Shown in pieces: positions 9,511 through 22,191 of a stretch of 64,000 bases of DNA. The notes below the pieces were generated by a model. It ran no database searches and was not told where the DNA came from. It saw nothing but the letters and a program-made list of their open reading frames with translations. The DNA is from Agapanthus africanus (lineage: Eukaryota > Streptophyta > Magnoliopsida > Asparagales > Amaryllidaceae). How positions within the stretch are numbered: position 1 is the stretch's first letter; every line of letters starts with the position of its first letter. Where the stretch lies: NCBI GenBank assembly GCA_030015575.1, contig CM057339.1:702286761-702350760 (forward strand), given 5' to 3'. The position numbers were made by a program, and so were the translations under genes.

Positions 9511-12500
9511 CGAACCTTCTTAAAACACTTTTGCTTTTGGATTGTCATTTAGTCGCATATATTATTGCTGCTCCTACATCCCCTTTGCATTTCTCCAGAA
9601 CACTCCGTATCACTACGAAAATCCATATTTCTTGGATATGCCATCGTATATTTACATACGAACTCGAAGGAACTTGTTCCAGTTCGAGGATGGTTTCTGG
9701 TTCTGGAGAAATTAAATAGGATTAATCGGTTGTCTTTTCCCTTTTACCTTCTCTCACATTGCGAGGGCTCCTGGTATTGGGAGAGTACACTTGTTGCGCT
9801 TATTGGATAGTCTTCTTCCAAACCATAAGCAGGTGCCGAAATGTGGGAAAGGAAGAAATCCAATTAGCCTAAGTATGGTATAAATAAGGTAATAAGTAAA
9901 GATATATAAAAGGATTAGATTAAGGAAAAAGGAAATTGTGACTGCTATCGTTCACGATGAAACAGCGTGTACCCCTGCCACTCCTATATCACCTTTACAT
10001 TTCACTGGAACGCTCCGTATCACTACGAAGATCCATATTGCTTGGGTATGCCATCGTATGGTTACATACGAACTCGAAAGAACTTTTTCCAGTTCGAGAG
10101 AAATTTAATAGAATTATTCGGTTGTCTTTTATCTTTACCTTCTCTTAGGTTGCAAGGGCTCTTGGTATTAGAAGAGTACACCTATTGCGCTTATTGGATA
10201 GTCTTTTTCCAAACCATAGGCAGGTTCCAAAAGGTAAGGAAGGAAGAAAACCGATTAGCCTAAGTGTGGTGTACAGAAGGTCATAAGTAAAGACATATAA
10301 AGGGATTAGATAAAGGGCAAAAGAAATTGCGACTGCTATCATTCATGACGAAACAGCGTATACCCCTGCCACTCCTATATCACATTTGCATTTCTTCGGA
10401 ACACTCCGTATCACTACGAAGATCCATATTGCTCGGGTATGCCATCGTATAGTTACATACAAACTCGAAGGAACTTGTTCCAGTTCGAGAATGGTCTCTG
10501 GTTCTGGAGAAATAGAATAAGATTATTCAGTTGTCTTTTCCCTTTGCCTTCTCTCAAGTTGCGAGAGCTCCTAGTATTAGGAGAGTACACCTATTATGCT
10601 TATTGGATAGTCTTCTTCCAAACCTTAGGCTTGTGCCGAAGGGTGGGGAAGGAAGAAAATCAATTAGCCTAAGTGTAGTGTACAGAAGGTAATAAATAAA
10701 GACATATAAAGGGATTGGAGTGAGGGCGAGGAAATATACGGTTACAGTCAAGAATCTGAATAGTGGAAGAGGCATTACTAGGAATACGTAGCTACCCCTT
10801 CGAAACATTTTCATGTTTCAGTTTTACTGTGCGGTGTTAAGTGAAAAAAATTGTTTTCCTAATTAGATTCTAACTCTAGGGTATGTATTTACCAGATTTG
10901 ATTCTCACATCTATATAGCGTTACAGATGGTGAGTGGGAGTAAGATATTGGTAATTGGGTGATTAGATCCTCTATATATCGGAATTCTTTGTAATTGGTG
11001 ATATTTGAGGAAATCACCTGGGTTTTGCCAGACGGCAAATTTTTGGTTTTGAATATCCGTTGTTATACACCAATTTCAAACTGATATATCTGTACGTTTA
11101 TTTTATAAAGTGGGATATAACTTTTTGAAATTATGTGTATGACATTTATCTATATCAGTTGATGGTTAGGTAAGGTGCATTCAACGACGGTGTAATTCTA
11201 CTTAACCATAGTACAGTTTTCAACCTTCGACGCACAGGGTTTGAGTTGTTAAACTCAGTGGACTTATACAAAGTATTGTATGTTTTTCGATATCTGTTAG
11301 GACAGAGGGGTTGGTACTCATACTATATTCTGTTTACTCATGACTTCTCCAATTCTAGACAAGTATTTCGTTGAAATACAAGGTCCGGATATTGAGAAGA
11401 TATAGGTATAAGAATAAAGTAGAGAACCATATGTTGCAAGTATCAGGATTATTCAAGGTGATCGAAAATGTAGATACTTATATTAGGTATTCCGTTGTAA
11501 TTAATAAATTTTTGAGAACTTGCTTCTCTTTCAAGTTACTCATATGTGGATGTATTCCTTGATGAGTAATGTTGTTTGGCCTCCTTTCATTTGGTTGATA
11601 TGCACTGGAAACGGCTGCATGATAATTTTTGAATCCGGTTCCAATTAAATTAGTGCATTTGTTTCTATGTTGGATATATAGAATGGATTCATATCTTAAT
11701 GATGTTAAGCTATATAGAGTTATCCGGGTGATGCTTAAAACCAGAATCTGGACAAACTCAAGGCACGTTTCAGTAATGGCAGTTTGTGGGTTATCCCGGG
11801 CTTTGACGAGGGTTAACATTCTACCATCTGGAAGATCAATAGTTATATTGTTCTTGACTCGCCACCAATTTTAGTAAAATGGATTCTTTTCAGAAAATAT
11901 TAGTGGGAGTTTGGTAGAACTGAAAGTGATTCCAGAACCACAAACAATTACTGCAAATTTAGAAGAACCTAAAGATTCAAATGGTTTCGACGATCCATTA
12001 GCCACTCCGCAGATTTGGTGGGTAACCTCAGGCACCCGAGAGGTACTTCGGTCTCCTCAGAGACGGTGACAGGGAGGTTTATGATTACCCAAACTTGCCA
12101 CTATTGCTGTTCTAGACTATGAGGTCTGGTAGGAGGATGAATATAACGTCGTTCTAAACTAGCTTTAGATATGCATGTGTATATAACTCTGCCAGAGGGT
12201 TGTTGTAGTCAGTGGGAGCAGCGGAAGTATAGTAGGCAAGTAGCCCATGTCTATTTATAGACTAAAGCAGGTATAGCGGAAATAGATCATCTATTTTTGA
12301 TGTGACAGTCATAGAGTTTGACTTTATCCGAATAAGAGATGGATCTGGTAAGAAGGTAGTAGGGAGTGATGTCTTGGTATTTGGATGACATGCACTTGAT
12401 AGAAAGAGATCTTCCTATACTACGATCGGTTATATTGTGGTTGTCATAAGGTGGTTTCTCCAAATAGGATATGGATATAATATCAGGGATTCTGGTAACT

Positions 12501-13315
12501 AGATCTATAGTTTTAGATCTAGATTTAGGAAGTGTCCTAATTCAAGTACTTTGACATTATTCTAAAGTGTGTTAGAATGGACGACTCCTGGCGTGGTGGT
12601 GTACCCGCGGGTGATGGAGTCACCCTCTCTAAAGAGATGAATTCTAGACTGATGAGGCGAGGGATTTGCATGATTAGCATATCACTTACTTAAGCAATTA
12701 AGTCAATCATGAGATGTCAAGTACAACACCAAATATTGATTTTGCACAGGCTGCAATAAGTATATATTAATCCAATCCTGGAGAAACATTAGGAAGCAGT
12801 TATGAACATAAAAGGATGTTCTTGGTATATAGTAACAGCAGCCTCTTTCGGGAGGTGGTTATCATTTTAGACTTCCAAGGTGACCTGGATGACAGAGTGG
12901 TTGTCAGAGTAATTATTTTCCCTCTTTTGAGGGCAGTATGTTAGACAAATGGTCCAAAAGGATACTGTGTAAGGCATAGCATAGGATACTGATTAAATTC
13001 AGTGGATGATATAGTCTAAGAAGTTTGTTGGATTTAGAGTTCATTTGTGAACTGGGTCCCATCAGATATCTAGACAAATTCTAAGACAGGTATTGCTTAT
13101 TTCGGAAGATGGTCTTTCTCCATGAAGTTGAGATATAGAGAGAGATAAAGATAGAAACATTGGAGCAGATCCACGCACTAAGGCTATTTCTCGAACACAA
13201 TAGTTTCACAAACGTGCTTTGCGAGACTGATTAGTAGAGAAGTTGGGTGTTCGGTATCACAGGGGCTGTGAGTATGTGACACCGAAATAATTAGTCTTAA
13301 GTGCAAGTGGGAGAT
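9511..13315 (+). pseudogene. gag-pol: Copia element A: heavily decayed gag-pol body
   Basis: No frame is open beyond about 110 codons, but DNA similarity by eye to element F runs in the same order. The gag middle falls in the repeats at 9570-10745 and the protease region at about 10880-11150. The integrase C-terminal linker is at about 11885-11975 ('attccagaaccacaa...'). The RT segment is at about 12190-12350 ('gtgggagcagcgg', 'ctatttatagactaaagca'), and the RNase H region at about 12730-12930 ('atgttcttggtatat'). It ends in the polypurine tract gcaagtgggaga at 13303-13314, just before the 3' LTR. It is one of the most diverged copia bodies here, with many indels and stops. Confidence 0.75.
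9570..10745 (+). repeat. Three tandem ~400 bp repeats inside the gag remnant of element A
   Basis: Units begin near 9570, 9979 and 10370 (spacings 409 and 391 bp). Each carries 'ctcctayatc', the segment 'ctccgtatcactacgaa' (9603, 10013, 10404), 'aactcgaa' and 'gagagtacac'-type words, and a tail of ...agacatataaa. The unit aligns loosely with F's gag around 35040-35230 ('tcgtatag...aagaacttgtttcgag'), so it appears to be a triplicated gag segment. Copies 2 and 3 look more alike than copy 1. The ORFs of 60-98 codons here are repeat artefacts. Confidence 0.75.
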
Positions 13316-15282
13316 TGTTGGTTATAGTGCTCTCAAGGCAATTATTGTAATCGCAGGCAGGTGATTATGAAGATTGAGGGAGGACCTATACGGGTAGAAC
13401 AGTCTTAATCAAAATGATAGTATGCTACCTGATTTGTCTTTATCATCATGTACATGCATTATGTGGTATTACAGATCACTATTATATGTTCATAGAGCCC
13501 ATAGGATTCTTGCTTGACTACCAGCATTATGATGGTGATCATATACGTGGGAGCTGGGTGGTCTATAAGCACATCCTTAAATGTCCCCAGTCCAGAGAGT
13601 ATCGAGACTGGGCGTTGATACTCCAAAATAGACTAGTGTGTACTTATCGAGACCCCGACGAGGGGCAGTGGCCGGTCTCACAAGCCATTGGTGCCAGTTA
13701 GTCACTTTAGATAGTATGCAGGTGCCCATTGGGTTATGAGTACACTGGAAGGACTCGCCGGGAACATGCTAGTTGGTATTATACCTATTGTCAGATAGCA
13801 GGTCCTAGGTGACATGTGAACAGGTTATTCTGTCGACCTGAGATCGTCATTTGTCACGTGTGAGTTCCCACTGTGCTTTGATTACTACCCTACCACGTTT
13901 CAAAAGAGTCGTGCAAATAGGTTTTAGTTGGGTACAGTCCCGAGCCACATGGAGGCAGTGAGCAGATCGTCAGGGATTCGTCTCTCCCGGTATTGGGGGT
14001 TGATGTCATGAGGTGCACGGGTGGCCATCACCAGAAATCCTTAGCCAAGGTAGTCGAGAATTACAGATTTGGATCATTAGTTTCTCTGTTGGTGATGGGC
14101 TTCATACCAACACGAAATATCGCGTTATTAGGGGTCTAATTTTATCCACCCCCTAGACTCGATATGCGATACTCTTAGACGAACAGACCGGACTGTACGG
14201 AGATTGTCATGAACAGGCTCAGTAGGGGTTCGGGTTAGTTTACTCGTCGGCCTTCCTTTCGCTCAATACCTGCGTAGCCGTTACGTACAGCTAGTGCCGC
14301 TGACGTGCTTGTGGTTAAACCCACTTCCAGCATATTAATGAGTCTTTAGAGTCCCATACAGAAGGTTTCCCTGCTTCGTGCGAAACGATGTAGAGGCCAT
14401 ATGGTATTACGGCAGGGTTCGATCATATACGTGCACGTGTGCATGTATTATAATTCGGACGAATAATACTAGTGGGCTTTGGTTTAAACCGGATTCTTAT
14501 ATTATATTATTGAATTATTTTCGTCTTTTTGTATTCGTATTTTTCGGAATACGGATACGGGTATGTATATACGGATGAGGGGTATTCTTGTAATTTATTA
14601 TAAGGTACTTCTAGAAGATGCCACCTCATTTTTGTTTTAACCATTTTGTTAAATGGTTAAATGAGGTGGAGGATGAGGTGTTCTTGGAATTTATGGAAGC
14701 ATGGCTCATGGGTTAACTCATAGGGTGACTTATGGTTCACTATTTGGGCATGTTTGATATTTGTGTTGTGAAGATATTTTTGTGAGGCTTGATTCACTCT
14801 CTTGTTCACAACACTTAGCCATTTTTCTTTGGTTGCTTCATGCTTCACGCTCTCATCTCCTCAAGCTTCTTCTTCTACCTCCACCCTAAAAGACTCATGT
14901 GTTGAGAAACCTAGGATGTTTGGAGATAAATTAATCCATTATTAGACTCTACATCCTCTAAGCTATCTAGTATAACGAATTAGGTACCTAGTTACCTTGG
15001 CTATGAGGTTGGAGCTCGAACTACAAATCCTCAGGTTGATCATCTTCGATAGAGGGAGACCGGCGATCAAGCTTGATCATGGTAGCCTCTAAGAGCTTAG
15101 GAAGATGGTAAAAGATCGAAGGACTCAGATCATTCGGTATAACCATTCTTAACTTCTTTATAGTTTGCTAGCTTTAGGTTTATGGTAGATCCAGGTTATC
15201 GGATTGTTCTAGCGCCGGTTTTAAAAAAAATTGTTCCAAAAACGGTCACGGTAGATGGCCAGGACGCTAGCATTACCCAACA
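13316..15282 (+). repeat. 3' LTR of copia element A
   Basis: Begins TGTTGG right after the polypurine tract and ends ...cccaaca at 15282, 1967 bp. It is the same family as solo LTR D (24697-26718). It contains hairpin 1 at 14531-14558, the palindrome CTTCTAGAAG at 14608-14617, and a foldback at 14622-14671 (ccacctcatt.../...aatgaggtgg). The 15283 junction abuts B's leader, which shows that A inserted into B. Confidence 0.85.
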
Positions 15283-15678
15283 GTAGATACCTTTCTGAAA
15301 TGACAGAGGGCTACGACTAATTTTGGCGAAAACTGTTAATTTAGTGAACTTGATATAGTCGAAGAAACCGAATAGCTTTTGAAAATGAGTGGTTTAAGCT
15401 CCGCTTTTAAAAAGTTGTTTTTGAAGAAAACCGAGGGGTTTTGCAATTGTTCCAACGACGTCAGTTTTTAGGTTTATTACTTTGTATTAAGTGAGATTAA
15501 TGTGGTCCCATCAATTAACCTTATCACACCACAAAAAGAAAGAAAATAGATTGTACGTATATGCCACCCGTATTCGCCACGGGGCCCCGTCATGCACCAT
15601 TAGGTTACTTAACTAACGGCAGAGTGGAGGCTGGACTAGCGCGGATGCAAAACATATACAACATTTATTTATACATAC

Positions 15679-15716
<38 letters not shown>

Positions 15717-16563
15717 CCATCACAAGCATGATAAGCAACACGGATATAATCATCACAAAGAATGGAAAAATGGATCAACTAGGAACATTTGCATTTCAAC
15801 GAAACACCTATGAAATACAGTCCTCCACAGTTGTGTGAATAGCCAAGTATGAATCATCCTAGACCCCTATGAGTGCGGCAAGATACCCGCCAATCCTAGA
15901 ATTGGACGACCCGGGTCTCGACTCCTCGAGATGGCCACCCACTGAATCCTAGAACCCGGTAGCTTGTGCACTCCTCTGTGGGTCAATTCTAGATACGGAA
16001 ATGAAAAGTAATATACAGTCGGTGACTACATCCTCAACACGGATGTTCCGCAATAAAAGAATATACAAGAATTATTATATGAATTACAAAAAATCCACTC
16101 ACAGATCACATCTAGATTCACACCGAGCCATTCACACGACGATCTATGAAACCATTCGCATCCAAACATCACAAGATATGTGCAGCCCCTTCTAATCGAC
16201 GTATAGCAATTAGAAGATATTTAAGAACACTTATATACATCATAAACCGAGTAAAGAAAATCACGACGTTATAAAATCCGCGCACAATTAGCGAACGAAA
16301 CCGTTTTCCATGTCTTGTAAAAACTGTCCACTAAAGTCCCCCAAAAATTCGTTTTAAGCCTATTTGGGAGTCGAAACGAACTCGAAACCCGTCCGAACCT
16401 TATCAAAGGCAAAGGGGAAAAATTAAATATCGATCTAGAGGCCTCAGAAAGGTACCCACCCATGGGGGCCACGTAGCCCCCAAAGGGAGGCAAACCTGAG
16501 AGCACCCTTTTGGGGTGCTCTCGGGTCACCACCCCTAAGGCTGTAGGGATTTGTCTAGCACCA
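15283..16563 (-). other. Copia element B: leader and primer site (minus strand)
   Basis: Reverse-complement copy of a copia leader. The blocks at about 15307-15420 and 15568-15640 match the leaders of F (33990-34105 and 33757-33842), E and J. A perfect foldback, gagagcaccc-tttt-ggggtgctctc, lies at about 16497-16522. The primer site, abutting the LTR at 16563, is degenerate (sense TGGTGCTAGACA against TGGTATCAGAGC). The rest of B lies beyond A, left of the window. ORFs here have no family features. Confidence 0.75.
15671..15716. repeat. Microsatellite (ATAC)n(AT)n
   Basis: Simple repeat inside B's leader. Confidence 0.9.
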
Positions 16564-18689
16564 TGTCTAGGGTTTGTCTTGCATCAAACATGCTACAATA
16601 AAATTTTAAGGGTGCTAAGAAAAATCAACCATGAATCGAACTAGAAATTTAGGGTAACATAAACAAGTATCATATACTAACAAGTGTCTAACACTATTAG
16701 GGGAGAATTACAACCTTTGTAGACCTCCCTCTTTGCTCCTTGGATCAACTTGGAGTTTGAACCGGTTTGCTTGAGTCCTTCGAAGTCCATGACGATCCAC
16801 CACGGAGTCCCTTTGCACAAGCTCCTAGCTTCACTTGATCAAGTTGGAAGTGAAGCAAACAATCTACACTGGTGGGCTAGACTAACATAGATTGGTGAGC
16901 TGGGATTTGTTCTCACTTAAAAACCTTTTATTTTTCTTTTCTTCACTCACTTTCTAAAATCTAGAGAGCCTGAAAGAAGAAGAAGAAGGAGATGGCTAAG
17001 CTTAACTCTTGTGTTGAGAATAATGATAATAATCAAGAGAGAGAGAGAGAGAGATTTATCTCACCATAAACCATGGTTACAAAATATCTAGATATTTTGA
17101 TATTGAGCTAACTAAAACCATGGTTTTGACTTTGGTCCCTAAAGAAGAGTGTAGAAACCCAACCATGATTTTATTCCCATTTTCTTTTTCTCAATAATCA
17201 AAATATATAAATACTTCTCCATGTGAGTCTTGCATTGCCATCTCCAATGTATCATCAACCATGACACATGTATGCATGCATGTGTGCATTCATATCAATA
17301 TATACATACATGCATTCATGCATACACATAAAAGAAAAGGGTTTAATAATAAATGAGCTAATGGTCATTAATATTAAATCAACACTTGATTTAATAATCC
17401 GTTCATATCACATACGACCCGACCAATAGTAAATGCTAGATTAAAATGCGGTATCATATACTCGCATTTAATCGAGCTCCCGCGCATATCCACATATGCA
17501 CCCCACGTCGTTTCGCCCGAGCTAGGTAACCCCTTTGTGGGACTCTAAGACTTGTCAATACGCTATCAGTAGGCAGTGATCATATCACATACCCACAAAC
17601 CGTCAGCGGCACTAGCTGTACGTAACGGCTCCCAGGTATTGAGCGATCAGAAGGAAAAACAAGCGAACCTGTCAAAACTCTCGTCGAGCCAACTGGCAAC
17701 ACTTACTGTACAGTCCGGTCTCTTCGTCAGATATGTTGCATATCGAGTCTAGGGATAAAATCTTCGACCCCAATAACTCAATAAGTCATGCCGGTATATG
17801 GTCTATAACAGATCGAGAAACTACTGATAACGCTTATCAGTAAATCTCATCAGCTCTGGCCAGGGACTTCCTGTCATAACCAATCGAGCATAGCGCAACA
17901 TCAACACCCAATACCAGGAGAGACGAAACCCCTCCTATCACTCATTGCCTCTATGTGCCTCGGGACTATACCAAAAATCCACCTATTTGCACGACTCAGT
18001 AGAGCCGTGGTAGGGTGGAGATCAAAGTATAGAGGGAGCACACACAAGACTCTATGACGATCTCGGGTGTACAAACTAACCTGTACCAGTGTCACTTGAG
18101 AACTGCTATCCGATGATAGATATAATACCACATAGGAGTTCTCGGCGAATCCGTTCAGTGTACCCGGTCTCCACTGAGCACCCATATAAAATCTTTGATG
18201 TCACCACACCAATAGATATGGGATCATCCATCGCCCATCATATGTGTCAAGAAACGTATATGCTAGTCTACTCTGGAATATCGATGCCCCATCTCAATAC
18301 ACCCACTACTAGGAACATTTAAAGGATATGCTTATAAACTACACATATCCACTAGTATGATCTGCATCATAATCCCAGTAGTCAAGCAAATATCCTAAGG
18401 GTTTTATCAACGTGTACCAAATGAGTAATATGCATGATCAAGTGAACATGTCAAGATAAAGAACAACCAGATAGTATACAATCATGTCGAGCAAGAATGT
18501 TCTCTGAGGCCGGTCCCAACCCCAAGACCACCACAAGGTGGCCTTTGTTGGATATATGTATGCCCTAGAGGCCATTATTTGATAGTGGATGTATTGGTAT
18601 ATGTATGTGTGTGTGTGTGTATACACATATACATATACCAATACATCCACTATCTAATAATGGCCTCTAGGGCATACATATATCCAACA
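16564..18689 (-). repeat. 5' LTR of copia element B (minus strand)
   Basis: On the minus strand it starts TGTTGGATATATG at 18689 and ends at 16564, next to a degenerate Met primer site. It contains the LTR block shared by this whole copia group (for example around 17590-17650, 'actagctgtacgtaacgg'). The 5' 180 bp is disturbed by the inverted duplication at 18507-18729. Its high-coordinate end abuts C's leader. Confidence 0.8.
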
Positions 18690-18729
18690 AAGGCCACCTT
18701 GTGGTGGTCTTGGGGGGGGGGACCGGCCT
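18507..18729. repeat. 223 bp near-perfect inverted duplication at the B LTR / C leader junction
   Basis: The arms are about 105 bp each around a (GT)n-rich centre near 18618. The right arm is the natural junction: the end of B's LTR (...atccaaca, 18689) followed by C's leader (aaggccacc...). The left arm is an inverted copy of that same junction placed inside B's LTR. The arms differ at only a few positions, so the event is recent relative to the LTRs. Overlapping ORFs such as 18438-18650 and 18579-18797 are palindrome artefacts. Confidence 0.85.
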
Positions 18730-18932
18730 TGGGTCCCCCCCAAGGTTTTCTCAGGGTGCCCATGCATCTCACCGAGGCTTCTCGGTTCAAACCGTGAGCC
18801 TGCGGGGTGTGTAAACATCATAAAACAATAATTTTAGAGATTGTTTTTGTCGGCAGTTCATGCATGATAAAAACGGCAGATTTTAAACGTCGTTACGAGC
18901 TATCTAAGGCTTATGGAGTGGGTTTGATACCA
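18690..18932 (-). other. Copia element C: leader fragment with primer site
   Basis: A 243 bp leader remnant between B's LTR and C's LTR. The primer site is at 18922-18932 (sense TGGTATCAAAC), directly abutting C's LTR. GC-rich self-complementary sequence lies at 18690-18745. The rest of C is displaced by B and lies left of the window. Confidence 0.75.
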
Positions 18933-20870
18933 TGTAATTCGATGTCGCACACTCCACAGATTTTGTACAAAGACGGAATTTACAAAAAACAATTTTAAAG
19001 CAAGCAACATCGACCAAACTTCTAAGATCTACCATAAGCCCTACTTAACAAAACTCACAAAGGTTCTAATGTACTTTGATAGTGCTTTATACCTTTATGA
19101 TACAAGTCGTTCAGGTCTTCTTGTCCCCATCTAGAGCTCCTAGATGGTACGGATCGAGCTTGGTCGGCGTCTTTCTCGTGTCGAAGTCGATCCATCCGAG
19201 AGTCTATGGTTCAAGCTCTAACCTCTAATATGAGGTAACTAAAGTACCTAGTTTGCTAATCTAGGTAGCTTAGGAGATGTAGAGAGTTAATTGGACTAAT
19301 TTATCTCAAAATACCCTAGATTTCACAACACATGTGAGGGTTAGAGTTTGAGGAAGAAGAAGAGAGCGAAGGAGAAGAGAGAATATGAAGTGAAGAATGA
19401 ATGAAGAATGGCTAAGCTCAAAACTATCAAGCATGCAATATTTTCCATAGAATAATGCAATCATGCTTGAATAGTTATGAAAAATGAATAAACAAAAATA
19501 AATAGCCATGCTTCTTACCATGCTTTGAAAAACTCATCCCTCCACCTCATTATCTATTTTCCATAAGATATTACAAAAATGAGGTGTCTCTTTCTAGAAG
19601 CACTTCTTGTAAAATTACAAGAATACCCTCACCATATATACATACCCGTATTCGTACTGCAAAAAATACGAATACCAAGAGATAAAAAATAATCCAATAA
19701 TATAATACTAGAATGTGGCTTAATCCTAAGCCTACTAGTATTATTCGTCCGAACAAAATCCGTCTAACTAGTACACGTATATGATCGGAACCCTGGACGT
19801 AAAACCATACGGCCTCTACATCGTTTCGCCTAAACCAGGAAAACTCTCTATGTGGGAATCTAAATACTCGACAGTACGCTGGCAGTGGGTTTAACCACAA
19901 GCCCATCAGTGGCACTAGCTGTACGTAACGGCTACCCAGGTACCTGTTGAAAAGAAGGCCGACAAGCAAACTCATCCGAACTCCTTCTGAGCCTATCCGT
20001 GACAATCTCCGTACAGTCTGGTTTTTTTGTCTGAGAGTATCGCATGCCGTGTCTAGGGGGTGGAAAACGTCAGACCCCTAATAACCTGACAAGTTGTGCC
20101 GATGTAGCTCAAGACCATCCGAAAATCTACTGATCTAACTATCAGTAATTCTCAATCCGCCCTGGCGAGGGACTTATGGTGTTGGTTAACCGAACACAGC
20201 GCGATATCGACTCCCTATACCAAGAGAGACAAGTCCCCAACAATCTCTCACTGCCCCCATGTGGCTGGGGACTGTACCCAACTAAAACCTGTTTGGACGA
20301 CTCAGTAGAGCCGTGGTAAGGTAGTAATCAAAGCACAGGAGGAACTCACATGAGACAAATGATGACCTTATGTTTACAGACTATCTGCACTCATGTCACC
20401 AGAGAACTGATATCTAACGATAGGTATAATACCATCTAGCCAGTTCTTGGCGTGTCCGTCCAGTGTACTCACCCCCAGTGAGCACCTGTATACAATCTTA
20501 GTTGCAACACACCAATAGCTGCGGGACCAACTATCGCCCCTTGTCAGGGTCTTGAAATGTATACACTAGTCTACTCTGGAGTATCGATACCCAGTCTCGA
20601 TACTCCCACGACTAGGGACATTTAAGGATGTGCTTATCGACTACCCAGCTCCCATAAATATAATTGCCATCATAACGCTACTAGTCAAGCGATGATCCTA
20701 CGGGTTTTATCAACATGTACAAGCGATATGAAATAACAAGTAAAATATATACACATGTTAAGATAAAGGAAAACCAAATAGAATACTATCATATTGAGCA
20801 AGATTGTCATGTACATACATATCCTTAGCACCCTATACATTGAAGGCCTCTAGGGCATACATATCCAACA
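18933..20870 (-). repeat. 5' LTR of copia element C (minus strand)
   Basis: On the minus strand it begins TGTTGGATATG at 20870 and ends ...attaca at 18933, next to the primer site; 1938 bp. It holds hairpin 1 at about 19646-19676 and a one-mismatch form of the CTTCTAGAAG palindrome at 19591-19600. It also has a foldback with ccacctcatt and aatgaggtg arms at about 19540-19590. It abuts E's 3' LTR at 20871, so C inserted into E. Confidence 0.82.
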
Positions 20871-22191
20871 ACTTCAATAGCTTCTTGTAGTAGTTCCTTG
20901 AGATCCTTCTAGGGCTCCACTTGAAGAAAGGAACGACCTTTCTAGTTGTCTTCTTCGTCGAAGATGATCCACCTTGAGGCAATTCACACTCAAGCTCATA
21001 TTCCGCTAATCAAAGTACTAGTGAAGTGAACAACCTAAACTAAATTGCTAGAATGATTTAGGTTGATGTAGTAAGGTTCTTAGATCACTAAAAAACTATT
21101 CTTTCTCTTCACTCTTGAGTGAAGAGTGTCACTTGAAGAGATGAATAGGATAAAGAGGATGAAGATGAGAATGAGCTTGGAGATAGGATAAGTCTTAAAA
21201 GATAAACTTATATGAATTATATATCAAAAGAGATAATGAGTCATGCCATCTACAAGGTTCTAAAATAAATGACTCATTCTTCCTTTTTCAAAATTCAAAT
21301 AAGAAATGTTTATCTTCTTATCAGAAACCCAATGCGATTCTCATATACACAACTCTTGTGTATAATCAACCATTTCAAATTTATATATATTATTTATATC
21401 ACATACAAATAATAAATAAAGTGATGAAAAATATCAAGTGAGCATAATATTAGTTTATATATATATGTATGTATGTATGTATGTATATGTATGTATGTAT
21501 GTATATGTATGTATATATCAAACTATTAAATCAACACTTGATTCTATAATCTGGTTATATCATATATAACCCCGCTAAGATCAATTAACACTAGATTAGA
21601 ATATGGTATCAAATATCCGTATTTAATTAAGCTCCCGCACATATCTCTATATATGCCCTATTTTATTTCACTTGAGCTAGGAAATCTCTATGTGGGACTC
21701 TAAAGACTCGCCAATATGCTGGCAGTAGGTAATGATCACATCAAACACCTACAAGCCATCAGCGGTACTAGCTGCATGTAGCGGCTACCCAGGTATTGAA
21801 CGAATAGAAAATCAACAAGTAAACTTGTCCAAATTCTCGTAGAGCCTATAAGCAACACTTACCGTATAGTCCGGTCTCTTCGTCTGATATGTTGCATATC
21901 GAGTCTAGGGGGTGGAATCGTCAGACCCCAATAACTCGATAAGTCATGCCGATGTGTGGACTATAACAAATCGAGAAACTACTGATAACACTTATCAGTA
22001 TATCTCATCAGCCCTGTCCTGGGACTTGCTGTTATAACCAATCATGCATAGCACAACATCAACTCCCAATACTGGGAGAGACGAAGCCCCTCCTGTCACT
22101 CACTGCCTCTATGTGACTCGGGATTGTATCCAACTACCACATGTTTGCACGACTCAGTAGAGCCGTGGTAAGGAGGTAATCAAAGCATAGT
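20871..22191 (-). repeat. Copia element E: partial 3' LTR
   Basis: Matches E's 5' LTR from about 29565 to 30850, including 'aggctccacttgaa' words and a microsatellite at the same place. The low end is cut by insertion of C. The high end joins pol sequence directly at about 22191-22194, so RNase H, the polypurine tract and the first part of the LTR have been deleted. Confidence 0.82.
21456..21517. repeat. Microsatellite (TATG)n in E 3' LTR
   Basis: The same site in E's 5' LTR (30145-30192) is a pure (TA)n tract, so the two LTRs have drifted to different repeat units. Confidence 0.85.

Noticed and set aside
9565..10672. Three similar ORFs that could be a small gene family
   Set aside because: They are the three copies of the tandem repeat in the decayed gag of element A; frames are not conserved.
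9570..10745. CRISPR-like array
   Set aside because: Units are about 400 bp with no short repeat/spacer structure, and the DNA is plant nuclear.
18507..18729. Foldback transposon or MITE
   Set aside because: No target-site duplication; the right arm is simply the B LTR/C leader boundary, so an inverted duplication explains it.
18438..18797. Two similar ORFs on opposite strands
   Set aside because: They are the two arms of one inverted duplication read on each strand.
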